This document shows, piece by piece, positions 1 to 5,760 of a DNA stretch of 10,674 nt. The translations under genes and the position numbers were made by a program. Under the pieces are notes generated by a model. It was given only the letters and a program-made list of their open reading frames with translations. It was not told the DNA's origin and searched no databases. Position 1 is the first letter of the stretch; each line of letters opens with the position of its first letter. This DNA is from Akkermansia sp. (GTDB lineage Bacteria; Verrucomicrobiota; Verrucomicrobiia; Verrucomicrobiales; Akkermansiaceae): the NCBI GenBank assembly GCA_017628435.1, contig JAGBZE010000183.1, positions 1-10,674 of the forward strand, in the 5' to 3' direction.

Positions 1-902
1 GTTCTTCTGCCAGAGTGGTTGGTAATCATAACCGGCTTACCTGTCAGTTTCATGAGTTCCTTGATATTCATATTACACCGCAGTGCCTGTTTGATATCAT
101 TGGCAGAAGGCCGTGCAGCGGCTTTTTTCTGCTGTTTTTCGAGGTAGGAGTCAGGAGTGAAAGTCTTTAGTGTGGCATTGGCCGTTTTCTGGAGTTCCCG
201 GGCGGTGGCTGCGGGGATGTTGACGAGCGTTCTTCCCCCAGCTTTCAGCGTGCCGGGCACGCCTTTAAGTGCCTTGCCTGTGATGGATGCATGCAGTACA
301 CAGGCTGCCAGGTAAGAGCCCATGGGGTTCGGGTGGGAGCAATCGTCACTGTGCAGTGATGTCCCCGGTTTTTTCCGATACCATGAGACCCATGCTTCGC
401 CTACAGGGGCTACTCGGACTTTGTTATTCAGCGCAGCCTGACAATAGGTGGTGCTGGTGCGTTCCTGCATGTCCTGTATCGGCTGCATATCTCTGCCCTG
501 GCGGGTGGCGTGCGCCCAGGTGAGGAAAAGCAGAACCTTGGTCTTATTTTTGCGGGCGATGTTGCTCCATTGCTGTATGGAGAATAGGGTCTCCTCCGGC
601 TTGTAGGCTGGTGTCTGGCTCTGATCCTGCAGGATGACCCAGTCGTACTCGCCGCTTTTCAGCAGTTGCTGGGCTTTTGCATGCTCCGGCATGGTCAGGA
701 AGCCATGCAGGCTCATGGCCCCGGCTGTGTAGGAGTGAACGACCAAGGGGCTGGCTGTCTTTTTGCTCAATGCTTCGAGCATTTCGGGCAGGCTGTTGTA
801 GAAAGTGTAGCTGTTGCCGATGATGAGCACGCGCTGCGCTTCCGCTGCCAGTGCACAGGGAAGCAGGGATAGAACAAGGATGATAAGAAGAAGTTTTCTC
901 AT
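1..902 (-). CDS. SGNH/GDSL-type hydrolase, exported (3' end outside window)
   Basis: Reading the minus strand from 902 gives an open frame of 300 codons with no stop before the window edge, so the C-terminus is missing. Residues 1-20 are a clear signal peptide (MRKLLLIILVLSLLPCALAA), pointing to export. The mature protein begins with VLIIGNSYTFYNSLPEML, the block I motif of SGNH hydrolases, with S31 as likely nucleophile. A DxxH motif near the end of the domain (D187-C-S-H190, then PNPMG) supplies the remaining catalytic residues. The block contents resemble the DUF4886-like branch of the superfamily. Such enzymes cleave ester or acetyl groups from carbohydrates or lipids; the substrate cannot be read from sequence. 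About 100 residues follow the DxxH motif, giving a basic tail of unknown role. The ATG overlaps the TGA of the upstream lipoprotein gene (ATGA, 899-902), implying translational coupling; AAGAAG lies just upstream as a weak Shine-Dalgarno. The fold is confident, the substrate unknown. Confidence 0.85.
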   Translation of the reverse strand, partial: MRKLLLIILVLSLLPCALAAEAQRVLIIGNSYTFYNSLPEMLEALSKKTASPLVVHSYTAGAMSLHGFLTMPEHAKAQQLLKSGEYDWVILQDQSQTPAYKPEETLFSIQQWSNIARKNKTKVLLFLTWAHATRQGRDMQPIQDMQERTSTTYCQAALNNKVRVAPVGEAWVSWYRKKPGTSLHSDDCSHPNPMGSYLAACVLHASITGKALKGVPGTLKAGGRTLVNIPAATARELQKTANATLKTFTPDSYLEKQQKKAAARPSANDIKQALRCNMNIKELMKLTGKPVMITNHSGRR

Positions 903-1054
903 ATCTGCTTCTTGTAGGGTGCTCCGCCTACCTTGCTGGCAGGAATTGCTTCATCGTCGGTGATGCGGTATCCCTTGTAGGGCCCGGATTTCATGTATTT
1001 GCAGGAGCTGAGCAGGCAGAGTGCTGTGCAGAGAAGAATGGCTGTTCTGGTCAT
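899..1054 (-). CDS. small lipoprotein, 51 aa
   Basis: This short frame begins at the ATG at 1054 and ends with TGA at 901-899. It encodes a positively charged start (MTR), a hydrophobic segment and a lipobox LSSC with the acylated cysteine at residue 18. Cleavage would leave a mature peptide of about 34 residues, polar and rich in K, G and Y, ending KKQI. A longer in-frame version reaching 1276 only adds antisense-type residues from the helicase gene, so the shorter start is chosen. It overlaps both neighbours by 4 bp (TCAT on the plus strand at 1051-1054 and 899-902). That is strong positional evidence that it is translated with them. I recognise no family. A role as a small envelope lipoprotein is an inference from the lipobox alone. 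Confidence 0.72.
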   Translation of the reverse strand: MTRTAILLCTALCLLSSCKYMKSGPYKGYRITDDEAIPASKVGGAPYKKQI

Positions 1055-2781
1055 GAAACAGAAAAGAAGGAATCGACCAGCGGCTTGCCGCTGGATGTTG
1101 GTATGATATAAAGCCCGTAGCGGGCGCGGGTGCAGGCCGTGTACAGTTCTTTCAGATCGAAGCCGCGGCTTTCTCCCAGCCCGATGATATCGGTGAGGAT
1201 GATGTAGGCGGCTTCCTGGCCTTTGAAGGATTTGATGGTGGAAGAGAAAATCTGCGTTGATTTCGGGTGGCGACATGCTGCCCGGCGCTCTGCTGCCTCG
1301 GCGGGCGATTCATCCGCCGGTGCCACCGCAAGCTCAGGAACCAGGGAGAGCGAGCAGCGCGGATGTGTGCTGCGCCAGGGCGAAAGCACCACAATATCGC
1401 TGGTCACCGCGCCGTTTTTTTCATTCATCAGCTGGTGGATGATGCGCTGCACTTCTGTGGCGCGTTCCTGCGGAGAGTCTGCGGGAGCGGAGAGGTGGAT
1501 GCCAGCGCCGGTCATGGGCAGAATTGTCATATCCTGCTCTGTTTCGGGCAGCATGGCGCGGCTGTATCCGGCAATCTGGCGGGCATTGCGCAGGTTGGCG
1601 TTCAGTCGCACTCGGGTGGGCAGTTCCGGCATCTGGTGGTAGCGGGCATATAAATCCTGGTGCTTGTCGGCAAAGGCATAGAGCTTACCGTCCGGGCGGA
1701 GCAGGGCGCGGATAATCTGCCACCAGATATCCCGGAAATCCTGTGCCTCGTCCACGAAAATGGAATCAAACTGCGGCAGTCCGGGCAGGGTGAGCAGGTG
1801 CTGCAGCGTTGCCTCCGGCAGCCGGTCGCCCTGGGCATCGTAGTTAACCAGATGCCCCAGCTGCTGCGGCAGAAGGATGTGCTCGATGCAGAAATCGTGG
1901 AAGGTGCTTACCAACAGAATATCAGCTTGCTCGGCAAGTAACGGATGCTGCCGCAGCTCGTGTGCCATAGCATGGTTGAAACACAGCATCAGGATGCGGT
2001 GCTTCCCATCGCGTGGCAATTCTGCGGCCTGGCGAGCGGCTTCGGCACAGGCCATGACCGTTTTGCCGGTTCCGGCGCAGCCCTCCACGCGGATGCCACC
2101 GGTGCTTTCGTAGAGTGCGGGCAGCAGATTCAGAATGGGCGCCGTGGTGGCATCCATTTCCTGCAGATAATTCTGCAGGCTCATGTGGAAAAGCACGCTG
2201 GGTGCCAGTGCCTCCTTTATCTTGCCTACCCGGTGGGCGGACATCCGCTCCGGCTGGTTCAGAATGAAAAGATTCTCAATGCTCTGCTGCAGCTGTTGCA
2301 GGGTATTGGCCCCACAGAGGTAGAGCGAGCCAAAGGGCAGGTTATGCGCGTTTTCGGCATCCGGTTCTCCCTGGGTGAGAATAGCCAGGTGGCGGTGCTC
2401 CGGCCAGCGGCTCGGGGCCTGGGGCAGGCAGGCGCAGTGGGCCAGGCTGCGCATCAGTTTCTGCAGGGCGATGTTGGCCTGCTCCAGGGGGGCGTGGGCA
2501 TGGCTCTGCCATGTGTCTCCGCTGTTTCGGCGGCTTTGCCAACGCCCGTTCTGAATACGAATCTGCGGCCAGTCCTTTACCTCGATGACCACAATGCCGC
2601 GTTCCGGGATCAGCACCACGAAATCAGCTTCGTAATGCACATAACGGTTATCCTCCCGGTAATCCTCCTTGCAACTGTGGAAAACCACCCAGTTTTCCGG
2701 GAGTTTTGCCATGGCATCATATACCAGTCGCTCACCGCGCTGGATATTCTGCACCGGGATTCTGGACAACACCTGCGCCAT
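1051..2781 (-). CDS. NERD-domain superfamily 1 (UvrD-like) helicase
   Basis: A 576-residue protein from ATG 2781. The N-terminal part (about 12-130) fits the nuclease-related domain NERD: EADFVVLIP at 51-59 followed by IVVIEVKDW at 63-71, the acidic residue and ExK arrangement of a nuclease-like core. A superfamily 1 helicase core follows. It has Walker A GCAGTGKT (234-241), motif Ia-like LVSTFHDFC (290-298), Walker B FVDEAQDF (342-349), motif IV-like RLNANLRN (392-399), motif V-like STIKSFKGQEA (514-524) and motif VI YTACTRARYGLYI (547-559). It probably couples ATP-driven DNA translocation to DNA binding or cleavage; this combination is known in bacteria and plasmids but poorly characterised. 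The longest frame starts at 2988, but those 69 extra residues overlap the DUF3592 gene and look non-coding. ATG 2781 lies 11 bp past that gene's stop, just before conserved-looking sequence. No strong Shine-Dalgarno is visible. Confidence 0.9.
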   Translation of the reverse strand: MAQVLSRIPVQNIQRGERLVYDAMAKLPENWVVFHSCKEDYREDNRYVHYEADFVVLIPERGIVVIEVKDWPQIRIQNGRWQSRRNSGDTWQSHAHAPLEQANIALQKLMRSLAHCACLPQAPSRWPEHRHLAILTQGEPDAENAHNLPFGSLYLCGANTLQQLQQSIENLFILNQPERMSAHRVGKIKEALAPSVLFHMSLQNYLQEMDATTAPILNLLPALYESTGGIRVEGCAGTGKTVMACAEAARQAAELPRDGKHRILMLCFNHAMAHELRQHPLLAEQADILLVSTFHDFCIEHILLPQQLGHLVNYDAQGDRLPEATLQHLLTLPGLPQFDSIFVDEAQDFRDIWWQIIRALLRPDGKLYAFADKHQDLYARYHQMPELPTRVRLNANLRNARQIAGYSRAMLPETEQDMTILPMTGAGIHLSAPADSPQERATEVQRIIHQLMNEKNGAVTSDIVVLSPWRSTHPRCSLSLVPELAVAPADESPAEAAERRAACRHPKSTQIFSSTIKSFKGQEAAYIILTDIIGLGESRGFDLKELYTACTRARYGLYIIPTSSGKPLVDSFFSVS

Positions 2782-2792
2782 GGCCGTGGGGC

Positions 2793-3365
2793 TCAGCCTT
2801 GCTTTTTCTTGCGGGTGGTCTGCTTGCGCGGCGCGGAGCCGGCAGATTTCTGCTTTTTCCCAGCGGCCTTGCGGGGCTGTCTCTGGTTCTGCGGTTTGGG
2901 TTGGCGCTCCTTGAGGGCGAAGCCCAGCAGCGTCAGCACCAGACCGGTGCCCAGCTGCATGCACTGCCAGCCCCAGATAAAGTTCCACTTGTTGATGTGA
3001 GCCCTGCTGGGATCGAGGGCAGGGGTGACGACCTCCACCTGTTGGCCTACGGTGTAGTCCGTATTATCGGCATCCGTCATCATGCGGTCGATAACCAGTC
3101 CGCCCGGTACGGTGTAGCGCACAATGGGTGAATAGGAAGGACTGCCCCCCAGCGCCAGGATGCCGTTTTCCAAGGCTTCTCCTGTGGATTCAAACGGCTT
3201 TTGTACCACATCAGTCACCGTGGCGGTGACTATCACACATTCATGCACATACATGGCCGTGCGCACCAGCTTGTACAACGAAAAGGCTGTGAGCAGAAGC
3301 CCCAGTACCAGCAGAAGCCTGCTGGCGCGTTTACCCACCAGTTTACAAATGAATTGCCTGAGCAT
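2793..3365 (-). CDS. DUF3592-family membrane protein
   Basis: A 190-residue protein with two hydrophobic segments, about residues 15-38 (RLLLVLGLLLTAFSLYKLV) and 128-151 (ending LVLTLLGFAL). Between them is a beta-rich region of about 90 residues. It contains VIVTATVTDVVQK, YSPIVRYTVPGG and YTVGQQVEVVTPALDPSRA, the pattern typical of DUF3592: a Y-P-x-V-x-Y strand followed by G-x-x-V-x-V and a P-x-x-P-like turn. The C-terminal 40 residues are extremely rich in K, R and Q and end KKKQG, so this tail is probably cytoplasmic and may contact nucleic acid or phospholipid head groups. The function of the family is not established. The gene starts 1 bp after the upstream stop (TGATATG) and its own stop lies 11 bp before the helicase start, so it belongs to the same transcription unit. 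Confidence 0.82.
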   Translation of the reverse strand: MLRQFICKLVGKRASRLLLVLGLLLTAFSLYKLVRTAMYVHECVIVTATVTDVVQKPFESTGEALENGILALGGSPSYSPIVRYTVPGGLVIDRMMTDADNTDYTVGQQVEVVTPALDPSRAHINKWNFIWGWQCMQLGTGLVLTLLGFALKERQPKPQNQRQPRKAAGKKQKSAGSAPRKQTTRKKKQG

Positions 3366-3366
3366 A

Positions 3367-4254
3367 TCAATTAACAGCTACTCGATGTTCAAAGGATTCC
3401 ACTCGCCCACGGGAGGTGCAGCCACGAGCCCACTGGAGCACAACGGCGGTGTCCGGCATGGCGGCGGCGGCGCGGGAGGAAAGCGCGCGGTGGCGCGGAC
3501 GAGCCAGGGTGGTCTGCGGCAGACTGGCCAGTAGAGTGCGGGCCTCATCGGTGCTCAGGCGGAAAATCTCATCCGCGCGGGGCATTTCAGCCAAGGCTTC
3601 TTCATCGGCATCCAGACAGCGGATGCCCACGCCAAAGCGGGTAGCCAGGTCGGTGAGTTCATCCTCATTGGCAGCACCAGGCAGCAGTAGAAGCTCGCAC
3701 TCCTGCGCCCACTGACCACAGGCCAGAGCGCGGAAGAATGCCTGCCGGCAGCTGTCCTCATCCTCTGCAAATCCCACGCATATAGCGCGGAAGGAAAGCT
3801 CTTCCGCATCACCTTCCATGATATAGGCACCCTCCTCATCCCAGGCGCCGGCGGGCCACTGCACGGCCACCAAATCCGGGTGGCCCCAGCTTTCGTCCTC
3901 TTCTACCGGGTAGACGAATACACCCTGTCCGGCGGTATCATACAAGCGCACGGCCAGTGCCATGGCCTTGTGCAGAGCGGTCTCACCTTCAGCATTACCG
4001 CCAAAGACATTCTGGAGATTCGGTTCATCTCCTTCTGTCCGCAGATAATAGCCCTGGCCATTTTCCACACGTGCCAGGCAGGAATCTGCATCCAGCACCA
4101 TGAACGAAAACTGCGAGCGCAGCGAGTGGTCGGAGTACTCGTCGCCCAACACCTCGCGCACACGCGCAATCAATTCTTTGCCCTTAATTGCGGATTCCGC
4201 ATTCTCGGGAAGCAGAGCCGGCAGGATTTCATCCAGTTTTTCTCGTAAACCCAT
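3367..4254 (-). CDS. putative winged-helix protein with degenerate nuclease-like domain
   Basis: A 295-residue soluble protein. Residues 1-72 look like a winged helix: predicted helices (REKLDEILPALLP, KGKELIARVREVLG, SDHSLRSQFSFMVL) followed by a wing-like ARVENGQGYYLR. The region 95-216 resembles, from memory, COG2958/HrgA-like proteins that pair a helix-turn-helix with a restriction-endonuclease fold. It has HPDLVAVQW at 125-133, then LSFRAICVGF, a helix with AFFRALACGQWAQECELLLL, and LATRFGVGIRCLD. In those relatives the SF segment continues as ExK; here it reads SFRAIC, so the likely catalytic E and K are absent. The last 75 residues are basic and probably disordered. DNA binding without cleavage is an inference. 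The ATG follows the left repeat of the inserted module by 8 bp and has no Shine-Dalgarno. The gene is real by its spacing to its neighbour; the domain assignment is tentative. Confidence 0.7.
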   Translation of the reverse strand: MGLREKLDEILPALLPENAESAIKGKELIARVREVLGDEYSDHSLRSQFSFMVLDADSCLARVENGQGYYLRTEGDEPNLQNVFGGNAEGETALHKAMALAVRLYDTAGQGVFVYPVEEDESWGHPDLVAVQWPAGAWDEEGAYIMEGDAEELSFRAICVGFAEDEDSCRQAFFRALACGQWAQECELLLLPGAANEDELTDLATRFGVGIRCLDADEEALAEMPRADEIFRLSTDEARTLLASLPQTTLARPRHRALSSRAAAAMPDTAVVLQWARGCTSRGRVESFEHRVAVN

Positions 4255-4262
4255 TTTGAAGG

Positions 4263-4284
4263 ATTAAGGATTAGGGATTAAGGA
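4263..4284. repeat. left arm of 22-bp inverted repeat (heptad type)
   Basis: This arm is a perfect reverse complement of 4686-4707. It lies in a run of four 7-bp units on the plus strand (4261-4288): GGATTAA, GGATTAG, GGATTAA, GGATTGG. It contains the last five sense codons' worth of the four-helix-bundle gene and its TAA stop (4266-4264), and it ends 8 bp upstream of the next gene's ATG. Confidence 0.93.
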
Positions 4285-4671
4285 TTGGTGTTTGGCCCCT
4301 CGCATTCTTCTGATTATCGTGAGAGTTGACGCCGTCATGATTGCTGTTAATTGCCTGGATTCGTCGATTAACGCTTCTAGTTTGCCAGTTTGAACAATGT
4401 TGGCTTCGATTAAATATTCCATCCAGAGCGTGCTTTCATCCGCCCCTTCCTGGCAAATTTTGAGCTTGTTGAGGAGGTCTCGGTCGCTTTTGGCAAGGCA
4501 CGCTGCGCGATAGTTTGCTGCAACTGAAGTAGCGCATCGGATAAGCTGTTTGCCGATTATCTGGGCATCGGCTTGCAAGGGAAGGCTTTGAAATAAACGG
4601 ATTGCTCGCAGACCGAATGCTTTTGTCCGGTCTCGCAACTCATCATACCGCTCACTTTTGTAGTTCACCAT
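4264..4671 (-). CDS. four-helix-bundle protein (23S rRNA intervening-sequence protein family)
   Basis: A 135-residue all-helical protein of the family TIGR02436 / S23-type. Diagnostic segments in order are ELRDRTKAFGLRAIRLFQSL (11-30), IIGKQLIRCATSVAANYRAA (38-57), a helix with LLNKLKICQEGADESTLWMEYLIEA, and ALIDESRQLTAIMTASTLTIIRR. The core is nearly full family length. Members form homopentameric barrels of four-helix subunits and bind nucleic acid. They were first found encoded in 23S rRNA intervening sequences, and relatives serve as accessory proteins of diversity-generating retroelements; no reverse transcriptase or variable repeat is seen here. The C-terminal residues SLIPNP and the stop are encoded by the flanking repeat. 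The start at 4671 has no Shine-Dalgarno at normal distance; the upstream mRNA is pyrimidine-rich (TTTTTCTCCA). The AAGGA of the right repeat is about 17 nt away. Family assignment is secure; its function in this place is unknown. Confidence 0.93.
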   Translation of the reverse strand: MVNYKSERYDELRDRTKAFGLRAIRLFQSLPLQADAQIIGKQLIRCATSVAANYRAACLAKSDRDLLNKLKICQEGADESTLWMEYLIEANIVQTGKLEALIDESRQLTAIMTASTLTIIRRMRGAKHQSLIPNP

Positions 4672-4685
4672 TGGAGAAAAATTAG

Positions 4686-4707
4686 TCCTTAATCCCTAAT
4701 CCTTAAT
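4686..4707. repeat. right arm of 22-bp inverted repeat (heptad type)
   Basis: Exact reverse complement of 4263-4284. Read on the minus strand, it lies in four 7-bp units: GCATTAA, GGATTAG, GGATTAA, GGACTAA (4709-4682). Its outer edge is 2 bp from the tsaD TAA stop, and its inner edge is 14 bp upstream of the four-helix-bundle ATG. In a minus-strand transcript this arm is G-rich and lies at the 5' side of the gene. Confidence 0.93.
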
Positions 4708-4709
4708 GC

Positions 4710-5759
4710 TTATTTTCTTAATTGCACTCCTGCGAGCTTCAGATTCGGGTCGACCGGGGTGTCGAGGGGGGAGAAATCGCCGGCCTTGGCGCGGAGCATG
4801 CCGGCAAAGGCAATCATGGCGGCGTTGTCGGTAGTGAGACTGTTCGGGGGCAGGATGAGCTCGATGCGGCGTCGGTTGCAGGTCTCCTGAAGCTGACGCC
4901 GCAGGCCGGTGTTGCAGGAAACGCCGCCGGAAACAGCCAGCACCTTGTGGCCGGTCTTGCGCATGGCCTTCATGGCCTTGTGCAGTAGCACATCGATGAT
5001 GGCCTGGCGAACTCCGGCACAGAGGTCACTCATAGTCTGCTCATCCAGATCGTGTGGGTTGCCGCTGGGCACCAGCTTGGGCAGAGTGTAGAGCACAGCG
5101 GTCTTCAACCCGGAGAAGGAGAAGTCCAGGTGGTCCTCATGCATCATCGGGCGGGGCAGCTTGAAGCGCTCCGGGTCACCTTTTTCGGCCAGTTTGTCGA
5201 TTTCCGGGCCGCCGGGGTAGGGCAGGTCAAGCATCTTGGCCACCTTGTCGAAGGCCTCGCCGGCGGCATCATCGCGGGAGCGGCCCAGCAGGGTGTAGTT
5301 TCCTGCACCCTGAACATCAATGATGAGGCTGTGACCACCGCTTACCACCAGGCTCAGGTGGGGAATAAGCCCCGCCGGGTGGGTGATGAAGGGGGAAAGC
5401 ATGTGCCCCTCCAGGTGGTTGACCGCTACAAAAGGCCTGCGGGCAGCCAGAGCCAGAGCCTTGGCTGCGGTGTTGCCCACCAGCAGGGCAGCCACAAGAC
5501 CGGGTCCGGCTGTGCTGGCAAAGACATCCACCTGGTGAATGCTGCGGCCTGCTTTCTCCAGAGCCTCCTGCAGCACGGCGGGCAGGTTGGCGGAGTGATT
5601 GCGCGAGGCGAGCTCGGGAATCACGCCGCCGTACATGCGGTGCAGGGGAATCTGCGTGGAAATGACGGAACTGAGCAGCTGCGGCTGCCCGCTGCCGGTG
5701 TCCTCGATGAGGGCCACGGCGGTTTCATCACAGCTCGATTCGATTCCCAGTACCAGCAT
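4710..5759 (-). CDS. tsaD: tRNA N6-adenosine threonylcarbamoyltransferase TsaD
   Basis: A 349-residue protein of full family length. TsaD transfers the threonylcarbamoyl group from threonylcarbamoyl-AMP to A37 of ANN-decoding tRNAs, together with TsaB and TsaE, in the cytoplasm. The family signature is complete. It has MLVLGIESSCDETAVAL at the N-terminus and the metal-binding histidines in NHLEGHM (H115, H119). The nucleotide-binding and ASKHA-fold segments are LSLVVSGGHS (135-144), DDAAGEAFDKVAKMLDLPYP (163-182), DFSFSGLKTAVL (212-223) and VSGGVSCNTGLR (276-287). The C-terminal acidic residue is D311 in TTDNAAMIAFAG. The frame is open to 5822, but the 21 extra residues lie inside clpX. ATG 5759 comes 1 bp after the clpX stop, begins the conserved domain, and has AAGAAG upstream as a weak ribosome site, so translation is probably coupled to clpX. 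The stop abuts the inserted module. Confidence 0.97.
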   Translation of the reverse strand: MLVLGIESSCDETAVALIEDTGSGQPQLLSSVISTQIPLHRMYGGVIPELASRNHSANLPAVLQEALEKAGRSIHQVDVFASTAGPGLVAALLVGNTAAKALALAARRPFVAVNHLEGHMLSPFITHPAGLIPHLSLVVSGGHSLIIDVQGAGNYTLLGRSRDDAAGEAFDKVAKMLDLPYPGGPEIDKLAEKGDPERFKLPRPMMHEDHLDFSFSGLKTAVLYTLPKLVPSGNPHDLDEQTMSDLCAGVRQAIIDVLLHKAMKAMRKTGHKVLAVSGGVSCNTGLRRQLQETCNRRRIELILPPNSLTTDNAAMIAFAGMLRAKAGDFSPLDTPVDPNLKLAGVQLRK

Positions 5760-5760
5760 G

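Larger units (their letters stand above)
4263..4707 (-). mobile_element. IVS-like module: four-helix-bundle gene between inverted repeats
   Basis: A 445-bp unit bounded by perfect 22-bp inverted repeats, containing a single gene. It sits 2 bp after the tsaD stop codon and 8 bp before the next start codon, in a gene string where other gaps are 1-12 bp. Hand counts of two 60-base rows inside (4321-4380 and 4381-4440) give 47% and 40% GC, against 58% for a row in tsaD (5281-5340), so composition differs from its neighbour. The encoded family is known from intervening sequences in bacterial 23S rRNA genes, whose ends pair into a stem. No target-site duplication is evident and there is no transposase. 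Mobility is therefore inferred from its boundaries, composition and family history. Confidence 0.6.

Noticed and set aside
1945..3000. Plus-strand open frame of 351 codons opposite the helicase gene
   Set aside because: Antisense shadow of the NERD helicase, whose motifs are unmistakable on the other strand.
4261..4290. Remnant of a CRISPR array or tandem repeat locus
   Set aside because: Only four contiguous 7-bp units with no spacers, and the arrangement is a mirrored pair around one gene.
4264..4671. Diversity-generating retroelement accessory gene (Avd-like)
   Set aside because: The protein fold is shared with Avd, but there is no reverse transcriptase, template repeat or variable repeat in the window, and the sequence matches the rRNA-IVS protein branch better.
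4253..4716. ATTTT on both outer sides of the inverted-repeat module as a possible target-site duplication
   Set aside because: The two copies lie at different distances from the arms (6-10 bp and 5-9 bp), are AT-only 5-mers and do not abut the repeats; chance is the simpler reading.
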